Source: a virus
Strand: one strand, 5' to 3'
DNA: 64,000 bases
Virus record (IMG/VR): IMGVR_UViG_3300030102_006903
Span: 1 to 64,000 of that record
Part shown: piece after piece, positions 1 to 7,596 of the stretch
How positions within the stretch are numbered: the first letter of the stretch is position 1
Layout of the letters: each line of letters starts with the position of its first letter
The notes under the pieces: model-generated
The model's input: the letters and a program-made list of their open reading frames with translations, nothing else
Told to the model about the DNA's origin: nothing
The model's database searches: none
Made by a program: the position numbers and the translations under genes

Positions 1-1664
1 CCAATCTTTCTGATATCAATGTAGATGAATCTATCATCTGATTTTAATTTACCATCTTTCCAAGAAATAACCATCTTGTTCAACTTATCGTAATCTGCAG
101 GTTTTAGATTGTAACCCCATAATACAGTTTGTCTAACATCTTCTGGTGCAGATATAAAATATCCTAAAGTTTGATTTATATAATCTTTAGTAAAAGATTT
201 AGGTTTTACTTCTGTTGGCATAAGGTTATTATCAAACATTTTCATTGTAATATCTGGTATACCAGGTCCTTTTGCAAACTGATTGATGATTCTTTCAGTT
301 CTATCTTGTTTACCTAATTTAAGATAGTGGTCAAAACCATCTAAACCTCTTATTTCTTGCACTACCTTACCAGCATCATCTTTAACTGTGTAAAGAACCT
401 CACCTGAATAAAACTTCTTTACCCAAGATGTCTTGTTATTTCTCAGTTGCTCGGTAATCCATAATTCATATGCTTGTTCAGCATCTTTTTCATCAGGATA
501 CATTTCAACCCACTCATCTTTACAAAATTGTACTATTGCCTTCAACCTCTCATCATCATCTTTAAAGAAAGGTGTTTTAGTTAGAGAAGATGATTCAAAT
601 GTGGAATCTTGTATATCAATGTACACTCTCCACTCCATACCATTCATGTGGACTGGGTGATTTTTAAAGAAAGCCTGGTGAAGAACATTACCAGTTCTAA
701 CAGAACATATTGTAATTTTAGGTTTATCACCCATCTCTGCAGAATATACATTCTTTCTGTATTCTTCTTCAGTTACAATAATATTTCTATCCATTAAATT
801 GTTTAAACCTGGTCTTTTACCATACTCTAATTTGTTTAACCATAAATCATCACCAGAATCTGTCTTAATAGATACACCATCCTTTTGATGCATGGTTTCT
901 TGTAATTTAGTATGGGTAGTATCTGTGTAATAATACTCAGTCTTTGCTTGTAAATCATCTAAATCATTAAAAGATTTTACAAAACTTGAATCCCATTTAC
1001 CTTCACCACCTAATTTTATTGTTATCTTTTTATCTTGATTCTTAAGTTGAGTAAAATACTCTTCTTTTAAAATGTTATATAAAGATTTTACAAATCCTTC
1101 AGGTGTATGTGCAGGGTGTCTTTTGGACATCCCTGCAAAGGTCATTCTTACAAACCAACCAGAATCAGATTTGATTTTTGGGTTAGTTGGTACATCCCAT
1201 GATATTGAACGACTAACATCACCGAAAAGAGTTGCAGACATTACAACTCCACCGATAGGTTTCATTTCAATATAAATGTTGGAATAAATTTCATGAGTTG
1301 GGTCATGTTGGGTATCAAGAACCATATTCTGTAATCCTTGACCATATCTGTTATCACCCTGCTTTGTAGTAAACTCAGTTTGATTAACTTTCAAAAGATG
1401 ATTAAGAAAGGTCTGTTTCATAGAACCGATATCATCATCTTTAATTGATAAAGTAAATCCATGACCTCCTCTAAGTAAATTTACTTTAATTTGTACTTCG
1501 GACATTACATCTGTCCAAGGGATATTCTGAAGAAGTTCTCTTATCTTCTCATCCCATCGAGGATTCTTCTTGAATGCCTCTTGAGCTCGTACTTTCTCAT
1601 ACGAGTCAAATTGTAGTGATTGTTTTTGAAGAGGCAATTCTACCTCTTTAATTGCAATTTCCAT
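1..1664 (-). CDS. Large phage protein of unknown function (3' end outside window)
   Basis: The frame opens at ATG 1664 and stays open to the left edge, about 554 codons without a stop, so the C-terminus is missing. I do not recognise the family. Near residues 75-125 there is a weak GHKL-ATPase-like pattern: an Asp-rich DDDIGS, then RYGQGL, in the order of the G1 and G2 boxes. The expected upstream Glu/Asn helix is not clear, so this is only a hint. The rest is charged and soluble, with no signal peptide or membrane segment. It is preceded by the longest untranslated leader in the window (about 118 nt) behind a strong Bacteroidota-type promoter. Confidence 0.8.
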   Translation of the reverse strand, partial: MEIAIKEVELPLQKQSLQFDSYEKVRAQEAFKKNPRWDEKIRELLQNIPWTDVMSEVQIKVNLLRGGHGFTLSIKDDDIGSMKQTFLNHLLKVNQTEFTTKQGDNRYGQGLQNMVLDTQHDPTHEIYSNIYIEMKPIGGVVMSATLFGDVSRSISWDVPTNPKIKSDSGWFVRMTFAGMSKRHPAHTPEGFVKSLYNILKEEYFTQLKNQDKKITIKLGGEGKWDSSFVKSFNDLDDLQAKTEYYYTDTTHTKLQETMHQKDGVSIKTDSGDDLWLNKLEYGKRPGLNNLMDRNIIVTEEEYRKNVYSAEMGDKPKITICSVRTGNVLHQAFFKNHPVHMNGMEWRVYIDIQDSTFESSSLTKTPFFKDDDERLKAIVQFCKDEWVEMYPDEKDAEQAYELWITEQLRNNKTSWVKKFYSGEVLYTVKDDAGKVVQEIRGLDGFDHYLKLGKQDRTERIINQFAKGPGIPDITMKMFDNNLMPTEVKPKSFTKDYINQTLGYFISAPEDVRQTVLWGYNLKPADYDKLNKMVISWKDGKLKSDDRFIYIDIRKI

Positions 1665-1736
1665 GTTTTTAATAGCAATGTGCTCCCCTATTTTTTCGTG
1701 CGGTTCGCGGTAACACTATCCTTACTTTGATACTTT

Positions 1737-1774
1737 ATTGTAGTTAAGAAAATCTACAATGATGGAGCTCCATC
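1737..1774 (-). promoter_or_regulatory. Two adjacent hairpins in the mRNA leader of the left-edge gene
   Basis: Bases 1761-1774 form a perfect 14-bp palindrome (GATGGAGCTCCATC). Bases 1737-1743 and 1754-1760 pair as ATTGTAG/CTACAAT with a 10-nt loop. Both lie just after the predicted transcription start near 1782. A G/C-rich patch (about 1698-1713) follows. They could be an operator, an mRNA-stabilising structure or part of a cis-regulatory RNA. Confidence 0.5.
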
Positions 1775-1788
1775 TCAATTTTATTTTA

Positions 1789-1820
1789 CAAATATACGAA
1801 ATTATTTTTACAATTCCAAA
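1789..1820 (-). promoter_or_regulatory. Bacteroidota-type promoter for the left-edge gene
   Basis: On the minus strand TTTGG (1820-1816) is followed by 19 nt and TATATTTG (1796-1789), matching the Bacteroidota -33 TTTG and -7 TAnnTTTG boxes. It lies within a perfect inverted repeat with 14-nt arms (1794-1807 and 1818-1831, 10-nt loop), which could be an operator. Confidence 0.8.
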
Positions 1821-1851
1821 TAATTTCGTATTTTTTTTATTTTTTTATTTT

Positions 1852-1940
1852 AAGGTTAGAAATCAAAGGGAGGCATTTGGACTCGGTAACCTGTTATTTA
1901 TTCGCTCCCTTATCATTCAATGTAAATAATTGATAACCTT
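1852..1940 (-). repeat. Nested inverted repeat at the MoxR 3' end
   Basis: Outer arms AAGGTTA/TAACCTT (1852-1858 and 1934-1940) enclose inner arms AAGGGAG/CTCCCTT (1866-1872 and 1905-1911). The outer arm overlaps the MoxR stop codon. No U-run follows on the minus strand, so it is not a standard intrinsic terminator. It may protect the mRNA end or form a small structured RNA. Confidence 0.4.
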
Positions 1941-3156
1941 AAAACTGAGGAATCTCTTCCCCATTCTCTTCTTGGTTGTCCTCTACATCATTGAATAGAG
2001 GTTCACCATTTTCATCTCTTTGATACTTCTGTACCAATTGTTTGATGTAAGTTCTTTCAGAATCAACACCACCATCTTGTGAGAAGAATGGAAATATTGA
2101 AATCTCAGCGGCTTCTCCTAATTCGAAACCATCATATAGTAACCCAGCCATTTCAACTGAAGCTCTTGTGGAAACCATTGAAGTTAGTTTACCATTTTCA
2201 CTCATTGATTGAGTTCTAGTGTGGTGAGAGATTTCAGCGATTGCTTTCAAATCATCTTCGTTCACTTCTGGAAACATAAACTTAAGTAATCCAAATTCTT
2301 TAACATCATCAAGAACATCCATCTCAATAGTAACAAATCTATCAAGGATTGCTCTATCCATTACTCTCGTAGAAGTATATTCATTACCGATGTTAGCCGT
2401 TGCGATGAAGGTAACACCTTCTGCTACATTTACAATCGGAGAACCTTCCGCCTCATCTAATCTGAGGTATCTCTGTCCACCATCAAGAACAGTCATTAAA
2501 ATGTTCCACGCATCTGGATGTGCTCTTGATAACTCATCCAATAAGATTACTGCGTTTGGAGTTTTGATGGCGGTAACAAATGCTGATTCAGAGAAAAAAG
2601 TTCCTTTCTTCTGGTCAAAGTGAGTATTACCAATTAAGGTTGCTCTCGGGTCTTGAGTAGCACCTAAGTTAAAATAGAAATCTGGTCTATCTAATGCAGT
2701 AACCAAAGCCTTTGCAGCCATAGTTTTACCACAACCAGCAGGACCAGTCATCATAATGTTTTTAGCCCTAACAGCACTTCTGATTAGGTATTTCCACTTA
2801 AGTTCTTCCATTACCAACTCTTGTGGTTTTAGATTTACTGAACCTTTGTGGATAAAATCTTTAATTGCGGTGTGGTCATTCTTATCTTCGAATTGTACAC
2901 CACCTTGGTCTGTATTCATTGGGATAACTAATGCGTTGTAAACATCCATATCCACTTTTTTGAATACCTTTTTACCATTTTTCATAACATAGGCTTGAAC
3001 TGCCTTTCCTTCGTTGAAGGCGTTTTTTCTAGTAAGGGTTGTTGCACCTAGAGTACCAACTTTGTTACCCATAGTGTCGATTAGTTTCCATGTGTTACCA
3101 AATTTTTCAACTTTGTAAACTTCGTTTGGAACATAACCTGTTTTAATTTCATTCAT
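1939..3156 (-). CDS. MoxR/CobS-like AAA+ ATPase
   Basis: 405 aa, matching the MoxR/CobS branch of AAA+ ATPases. A poorly recognised N-terminal region (1-110) precedes the ATPase core: Walker A GPAGCGKT at 138-145, Walker B VILLDE at 203-208, sensor-1 FIATAN near 250, and Arg-finger-like DRAILDRF near 267-274. MoxR proteins usually act as chaperone-like partners of VWA-domain proteins, and the gene directly upstream encodes one. Marine T4-like phages often carry similar genes annotated cobS. Nothing here specifically indicates cobalamin synthesis. It has its own promoter and an SD-less leader of roughly 35 nt. Confidence 0.9.
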   Translation of the reverse strand: MNEIKTGYVPNEVYKVEKFGNTWKLIDTMGNKVGTLGATTLTRKNAFNEGKAVQAYVMKNGKKVFKKVDMDVYNALVIPMNTDQGGVQFEDKNDHTAIKDFIHKGSVNLKPQELVMEELKWKYLIRSAVRAKNIMMTGPAGCGKTMAAKALVTALDRPDFYFNLGATQDPRATLIGNTHFDQKKGTFFSESAFVTAIKTPNAVILLDELSRAHPDAWNILMTVLDGGQRYLRLDEAEGSPIVNVAEGVTFIATANIGNEYTSTRVMDRAILDRFVTIEMDVLDDVKEFGLLKFMFPEVNEDDLKAIAEISHHTRTQSMSENGKLTSMVSTRASVEMAGLLYDGFELGEAAEISIFPFFSQDGGVDSERTYIKQLVQKYQRDENGEPLFNDVEDNQEENGEEIPQF

Positions 3157-3195
3157 AGTTTTAAGATTTATTAATTATTATTTTTATTTACATTG

Positions 3196-3227
3196 TAAAT
3201 ATACGAAAAAAAGCTGAGAAATCCAAA
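3196..3227 (-). promoter_or_regulatory. Bacteroidota-type promoter for the MoxR-like gene
   Basis: TTTGG (3227-3223), 19-nt spacer, TATATTTA (3203-3196) on the minus strand. A 9-bp inverted repeat ACGAAAAAA/TTTTTTCGT (3203-3211, 3228-3236) brackets the spacer and the -33 box. Confidence 0.8.
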
Positions 3228-3249
3228 TTTTTTCGTGTATTTTTTCATA

Positions 3250-5343
3250 TTATTTTTGTAAGAATAATTGATTCATAGTTTTTGTAATCTGATTTACATT
3301 TGTTACATCAATCATCTTGGCACCTTTACCATACATTCTTTTGAAACATCTAGCATCTGAAGAATCCTCATCAGTTTCCCAATCTGTTACAAAGTAAGCC
3401 AAAGTTTGGATTCCCATATTTTCAATCATCTTAACCATTTTGTTCGTATGTCTTTCAGCAGCATCACCACCGTAGTAGTAACCTGTACCAGGAAAGTAAG
3501 GTTGTCCATCTGATATATTTAAGAAGTAAGAATCCAAATCGTTGTTTATTGGAACAAACTCCTTCATAATAGCCTCGAAACATAATCCCTCTGGTGTGGT
3601 ACCTCTTGGATTTAATCCACCAAACATTTGTTTTACTTTAGAGAACTTATCTACTCTACTATCATATGCCATTACGATATAAGGTTTACTATCTTGAGTT
3701 AATCTAAATGTTACTTGAACATTAAGGTTTGGAATCATATCAACTGCTTTACAAATAGCAACTGTATTAACCATTGTTTTTTCCCACTTATCACCATTCA
3801 TAGATGAACTCGCATCTACTGATATGTGAAGGTTGGCCTTTTTGTAAGAATCAATCTCAGTAAATTGAAAAACATTTTCGTTTCCAAATCCTAAAGATGA
3901 AATCATTCTTCTATCAATCTTACCAACTTTTTGTCTGTTGAAAACTGTACTTCTATCTTCACCTCTAACTTGAAGTTTCTTACCTAACATAGAACCAAGT
4001 TTGATACCTTTATCAACTGAATCAAGGTATGTCATTCTTATTGGTCCATCTTCTTTACTCCAATAATTGTTGTAAGTCATTGGGAACATTTCAGATTCGA
4101 ATAGTGATTTAGTAAGTTTCTTAACTACAATACATTGAACTGATTCGTTAGAATAGTAACCTTGACTAACATCTTTACCTACTTCTTTCAATTCAGAACC
4201 ACTCTCTTCAATTGCATTTAAGTTTTTAGAATCAGTTTTTGTTATGGAAGTTTTTTGGATATCACCATCTAAAAACTTCTTTTGTCTTTGTATCTTCTTT
4301 TTAAGTAATTCTTTTTGTCTATCTGAAAGTTGTACTGAAGATGAAGATTTTGAATCATCAGTTGAAGGTTTACCACCATCCATATTATCAGGTAAATTAT
4401 CAACATTCATACCACTACCACCAGTAGGAGTTTCATCAGAACCACCCATTGGTGAAGTACCATTTAGAATATTGTTTGAAAACTCTTCGAACTCTTCATC
4501 ACTCATAGTGTTATCAGAAGAACCTTGTCCATCATCAGAAGATTCTCCACTACCTTCACCTTCACCACCTTTTTGTGGTTCAATTTTATCATCTTTGATT
4601 ACATCGTTCAAACTACCTAAGATAACTTTGAATATTTCTAATGCAACATCTAGTGTTTGTTTTGAATCCTTTAATCTACTAATATTTTTTAAATCAATTA
4701 GTTTGTATATTTTTCTTAATCCTTTTAGTTTAGAAAGTTTAGTATTTTTGTTATGAAGGTTAATGATTCTGAACATATAACTTTCAACAGTTTCTTCAGT
4801 AAATTCATCTGAAAGTAATCCTTTGTCAATAACTCTATCATTGAAATACTTATCGTACATCTTTCTATAATAACCTCTATAACCAGGTGCTGATTTGAAT
4901 ACGAAGTTATCTATTCTTCTATCCTCAACATAGTTCCAAAGATTCTTGATAATTTCTTGTGAATTGTAAATACCTTTTTTGATTGCTCCTTCAGTAATAT
5001 GAAGTGGTATCAAGTTGTATAAATCGTTAAGTAATTTGAAATCAGAAAGTTTGATGTGAGAACCTTCGTGAAGTGCAAGTCCTACTGCAACATCAAAATC
5101 TTTAGGTTCTACAATTCTACTACCAATCACAACTGTTTTACCATCGGTATAAGAATCCCCTCTCTCTTTGAACTGAACAGGTATTGATTCGTTAGTTACG
5201 ATATTAACGAAGTTAGATATCGCTCTTTTTGAAGATGCTAATTTGTATAAATCTAAGGATTTTTTTTCTGTATCAGATAGAGTATCAATTATGATATCAT
5301 CTGTTTGAAAATCATTGTACCAGTAGGAGGAGTTATATGTCAT
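3250..5343 (-). CDS. VWA-domain protein with HExxH metallopeptidase-like N-terminus
   Basis: 697 aa. The N-terminal third has LHEGSH (H92, E93, H96), a HExxH zinc-peptidase signature, followed by VEDRRID near 139-145, which could supply the third ligand. Residues 255-340 are a Gly/Ser/Asp/Glu-rich linker. The C-terminal part is a von Willebrand A domain with the MIDAS motif DASSS at 510-514. CobT and DUF2201-type proteins combine such modules and work with MoxR ATPases; the next gene downstream encodes one. Likely role: a metal-dependent binding or remodelling partner of the ATPase. Whether the peptidase is active is unknown. It is transcribed from its own promoter. Confidence 0.85.
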   Translation of the reverse strand: MTYNSSYWYNDFQTDDIIIDTLSDTEKKSLDLYKLASSKRAISNFVNIVTNESIPVQFKERGDSYTDGKTVVIGSRIVEPKDFDVAVGLALHEGSHIKLSDFKLLNDLYNLIPLHITEGAIKKGIYNSQEIIKNLWNYVEDRRIDNFVFKSAPGYRGYYRKMYDKYFNDRVIDKGLLSDEFTEETVESYMFRIINLHNKNTKLSKLKGLRKIYKLIDLKNISRLKDSKQTLDVALEIFKVILGSLNDVIKDDKIEPQKGGEGEGSGESSDDGQGSSDNTMSDEEFEEFSNNILNGTSPMGGSDETPTGGSGMNVDNLPDNMDGGKPSTDDSKSSSSVQLSDRQKELLKKKIQRQKKFLDGDIQKTSITKTDSKNLNAIEESGSELKEVGKDVSQGYYSNESVQCIVVKKLTKSLFESEMFPMTYNNYWSKEDGPIRMTYLDSVDKGIKLGSMLGKKLQVRGEDRSTVFNRQKVGKIDRRMISSLGFGNENVFQFTEIDSYKKANLHISVDASSSMNGDKWEKTMVNTVAICKAVDMIPNLNVQVTFRLTQDSKPYIVMAYDSRVDKFSKVKQMFGGLNPRGTTPEGLCFEAIMKEFVPINNDLDSYFLNISDGQPYFPGTGYYYGGDAAERHTNKMVKMIENMGIQTLAYFVTDWETDEDSSDARCFKRMYGKGAKMIDVTNVNQITKTMNQLFLQK

Positions 5344-5370
5344 ATTTTAAGGTTTTAATCAATTACAAAG

Positions 5371-5402
5371 CTAATATAGTAAAAAAAACAATACGAGTCA
5401 AG
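5371..5402 (-). promoter_or_regulatory. Bacteroidota-type promoter for the VWA gene
   Basis: CTTGA (5402-5398), 19-nt spacer, TATATTAG (5378-5371) on the minus strand. The boxes are weaker than in the other copies but the geometry is identical. The start codon is about 22 nt downstream of the predicted transcription start, with no SD. Confidence 0.65.
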
Positions 5403-5422
5403 TTTTTTAACAATTATTTTTT

Positions 5423-5641
5423 TTATCTGTACATTGTTACAAACGAACCGAACTTATCATCGAATACTTTGATTAGATTCTCATAATCACCACTTGTCAT
5501 TTTTTCCATTAGTGGTTTAAATGGAATATCAAATTCTCTACATAATCTCTTAGCCAAACCTAAGATTGCGAAAGCATTACCATCAGGTCCTGTCAAATCG
5601 ATTTCGATTCCTTTTCTTTTTGTTTCTTTACTTTTAATCAT
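5423..5641 (-). CDS. Small conserved phage protein (72 aa)
   Basis: 72 aa, soluble and compact, beginning with a basic stretch and then EIDLTGPDGNAFAILGLAK. The sequence resembles a small protein family I associate with marine T4-like phages, but no function is known to me. It sits alone between two promoters: its own ahead of it, and that of the VWA gene after its stop. This suggests an independently expressed, probably early, transcript. No signal peptide, membrane segment or recognisable motif. Confidence 0.85.
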   Translation of the reverse strand: MIKSKETKRKGIEIDLTGPDGNAFAILGLAKRLCREFDIPFKPLMEKMTSGDYENLIKVFDDKFGSFVTMYR

Positions 5642-5658
5642 ATCACTTATTTACATAG

Positions 5659-5690
5659 TAAATATACGAAAAAAAATCGAGAAATCCAAA
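5659..5690 (-). promoter_or_regulatory. Bacteroidota-type promoter for the 72-aa gene
   Basis: TTTGG (5690-5686), 19-nt spacer ending TTTCG, TATATTTA (5666-5659) on the minus strand. The spacer is nearly the same as in the MoxR promoter, suggesting recent duplication or strong selection. Confidence 0.8.
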
Positions 5691-5707
5691 TTTTTTGGTA
5701 CTTTTTT

Positions 5708-5848
5708 TTAGAATTTTTTGGGAATAATCATTTCCATTATGGGTTGTCCACTTTCAATACTTTTCAATTTCCATCCTTGTTCTTCCATGGATTGAATCAT
5801 GACCTTGTTATTGTATTTTTTTGGAAATGTTTTTGTGAATCTTGTCAT
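5708..5848 (-). CDS. Small hypothetical protein (46 aa)
   Basis: 46 codons from ATG 5848 to TAA 5708-5710. The start overlaps the stop of the cupin gene as ATGA, a coupling pattern seen throughout this phage, which supports it as a real gene. Basic N-terminus (TRFTKTFPKKYNNK), then an amphipathic region. No family recognised. Confidence 0.65.
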   Translation of the reverse strand: MTRFTKTFPKKYNNKVMIQSMEEQGWKLKSIESGQPIMEMIIPKKF

Positions 5849-6231
5849 AATAAATCATTAGGTGTGTTTCTGTATATTCTATATGAATCTTCATCAAAAT
5901 GTTCAGTTGATACTTCAAATATTGTTGAGTTATCTTCTAAAGCTATAAGTTGATGAGGTAATCCTCTTTTAATTAATACTGAATCTCCTACCTTAATGAT
6001 TCTACTATCATGTTTTCCATCTTCTACATCAATCCAATTGAATTGGAATGAACCTGATTGTACATACCAAGTTTCCTTCTTCTTTAAATGATAGTGCATA
6101 GAAAAATATGAACCTTCTTTTGGAAATACTAATAATTTTCCGCAATAATCTTCATCATTGTGTATCCAAAGTTCATGACCCCATATTTTATCTACTTTTT
6201 TGGGTGGTTTAATATCTACTGGTATTATCAT
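5845..6231 (-). CDS. Cupin-fold sugar-phosphate isomerase-like protein
   Basis: 128 aa single-domain cupin. Metal-ligand motif MHYHLKKKE gives H46, H48 and E53, and GLPHQL gives the later His (H92). KIWGHE near the N-terminus resembles type II phosphomannose isomerases and the cupin half of mannose-1-phosphate guanylyltransferases. Probable role: isomerising a sugar or sugar phosphate, consistent with the surface-sugar operon elsewhere in the window. The substrate cannot be told from sequence. It is translationally coupled to the 46-aa gene after it. Confidence 0.85.
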   Translation of the reverse strand: MIIPVDIKPPKKVDKIWGHELWIHNDEDYCGKLLVFPKEGSYFSMHYHLKKKETWYVQSGSFQFNWIDVEDGKHDSRIIKVGDSVLIKRGLPHQLIALEDNSTIFEVSTEHFDEDSYRIYRNTPNDLL

Positions 6232-6234
6232 ATT

Positions 6235-6396
6235 TTATTCGTAATCTACTCCATAACCGTTTTCTTGTCTATCAAGTTGGTTATAGATATCATCTAATTC
6301 ACTTATAATTTCATCGACTAGATTCCAATCTTGTTCTTCTTTGGCATCCTCTAATTGAGTAATAATTCTGCCTATCTCTTCCGATAAATTGCTCAT
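6235..6396 (-). CDS. Small acidic helical protein (53 aa)
   Basis: 53 codons from ATG 6396 to TAA 6235-6237, ending just before the cupin start at 6231. Very acidic, predicted mostly helical (for example EEIGRIITQLEDAKEEQ). Small acidic phage proteins often bind or inhibit host factors or mimic DNA, but nothing shows that here. No family recognised. Confidence 0.65.
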   Translation of the reverse strand: MSNLSEEIGRIITQLEDAKEEQDWNLVDEIISELDDIYNQLDRQENGYGVDYE

Positions 6397-6433
6397 AAAA
6401 ATTGTAAGTTTTATAGAATTAAATATAACATTT

Positions 6434-7444
6434 TTAAAAAAGTGTATTCTTATCTATAAATTTTGTTATTGATTCACTTATCTTCTTATGAGCATGTAAT
6501 GAGGGATGAAAATTTTGTGTTTTAGGGAAATCATCATTTATTTTTGAACTTTTTAATGTTTTTTCCCAACTAGTCCACTTTTTATAATACTTTCCATCAT
6601 CACCTTTCAGAGGGATTAGTTTCTGAAAGTAATAATCGTTTTCAAAAAGATACTTAGATGATTGTTCATCCCAACTATCTATAAAGTAAATTGGTGCTAT
6701 ATCTTTTTCAATTTGTTTTATTTTATCAATAATTAATTCCAAACCTTCTCTAACCATTTTTGGAATTTCCTTCTCCAACAAATCTATTAACTTCGTTGCT
6801 TCATTGTAGTAATTGTGTGAATCTAATTTCTTAAATTTTTCATAATCAAAACTTGGAATTACTTTTTTTGCAAATATCTTAAATAATTTTATGGTATCAT
6901 CATCTGCTGGTTCATTTATATATCTTAGATGATGTAAAACCATACTCATTGGTTTCCAAGTTGTACTATAACAAGTATCACACTTACATTTATAATTAAA
7001 ATGGATAGGGTCTCTATCAAAACAACTAAATTGTATGATAATGGCTTTTATATTTGGTTTAGATAATAAAAATTCATAAGTATTATCATCTAACCAATCA
7101 TTTGAATCATATCTCAAACCCTTACTAAACCATGATTTCATTTTATCTGGTTCTTTATGATTTAAAATAGAATCAATTGAGTCAATGAAACGAAGTGCAG
7201 ATGCAAAACAACCACCATTTTTATGATGAATAATAGGTTTGATATTGTAGTATTTACCAACTAAACCACCAAAGTTGTTTTCTAATCGGAAGTTTGTTCC
7301 CTCATTATCAACAACGCCATCATGGTAGAGTTCTTTATCATGAGTTACATGATTTCTTTGTTCAATCCATTTATCGGTTTTTGTATATAGTTCTAACCCT
7401 TCACCAAAGGTGTATGAGCAACCTCCAAATATAATACCTTGCAT
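6434..7444 (-). CDS. SGNH-hydrolase-like phage protein
   Basis: 336 aa. It begins with IIFGGCSYTFGEGLE, the block I pattern of SGNH/GDSL hydrolases, except that the motif is GCS: a Cys stands beside the usual nucleophile Ser. Near the C-terminus NFHPSLHAHKK matches block V, which supplies the catalytic His. Such proteins are common in marine T4-like phages. Possible role: esterase or sugar O-acetyl modification of host or virion glycans. A CKCDTCYST cluster mid-protein could bind metal. No signal peptide. Confidence 0.75.
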   Translation of the reverse strand: MQGIIFGGCSYTFGEGLELYTKTDKWIEQRNHVTHDKELYHDGVVDNEGTNFRLENNFGGLVGKYYNIKPIIHHKNGGCFASALRFIDSIDSILNHKEPDKMKSWFSKGLRYDSNDWLDDNTYEFLLSKPNIKAIIIQFSCFDRDPIHFNYKCKCDTCYSTTWKPMSMVLHHLRYINEPADDDTIKLFKIFAKKVIPSFDYEKFKKLDSHNYYNEATKLIDLLEKEIPKMVREGLELIIDKIKQIEKDIAPIYFIDSWDEQSSKYLFENDYYFQKLIPLKGDDGKYYKKWTSWEKTLKSSKINDDFPKTQNFHPSLHAHKKISESITKFIDKNTLF

Positions 7445-7455
7445 TGTTCTGATTT

Positions 7456-7593
7456 TTATCTGCCTTGTCCGCGATACTTCTTCTTGTAATTTCTTGATGT
7501 CTTACTATTAGAAGTTTTTGACTTAGCATGAACCCCAGGTCTTTTCTTTTTTGGTTTATACCAAACAGAATTGATACCAAATCCTCTTGCCAT
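7456..7593 (-). CDS. Small basic conserved phage protein (45 aa)
   Basis: 45 codons from ATG 7593 to TAA 7456-7458, directly after the zeta-like kinase gene with a 3-nt gap. Extremely basic: KPKKKRPGVHAKSKTS followed by a Lys/Arg/Tyr tail ending YRGQGR. I recall near-identical small proteins in marine T4-like phages, without known function. The charge suggests nucleic-acid binding or packaging with DNA in the head. Confidence 0.75.
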   Translation of the reverse strand: MARGFGINSVWYKPKKKRPGVHAKSKTSNSKTSRNYKKKYRGQGR

Positions 7594-7596
7594 TTA

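Larger units (their letters stand above)
1665..1938 (-). other. Longest gene-free stretch: structured leader, promoter and nested inverted repeat
   Basis: About 274 bases without a gene. From right to left on the minus strand it holds a nested inverted repeat just after the MoxR stop, a TTTGG-N19-TATATTTG promoter inside a 14-bp inverted repeat, then a leader with two adjacent hairpins and a G/C-rich patch. No tRNA or known riboswitch was recognised. Confidence 0.7.

Noticed and set aside
433-1275. Plus-strand open frames in the left 1.3 kb
   Set aside because: They run antisense to a continuous minus-strand frame over the whole region, with no promoter or family match.
1690-1720. G/C patch with TTCG that suggested a tRNA T-arm
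   Set aside because: No acceptor, D or anticodon stem can be formed around it.
4244-4756. 170-codon plus-strand frame
   Set aside because: Antisense of the Ser/Gly/Asp linker of the VWA protein; the composition is a mirror of that linker.
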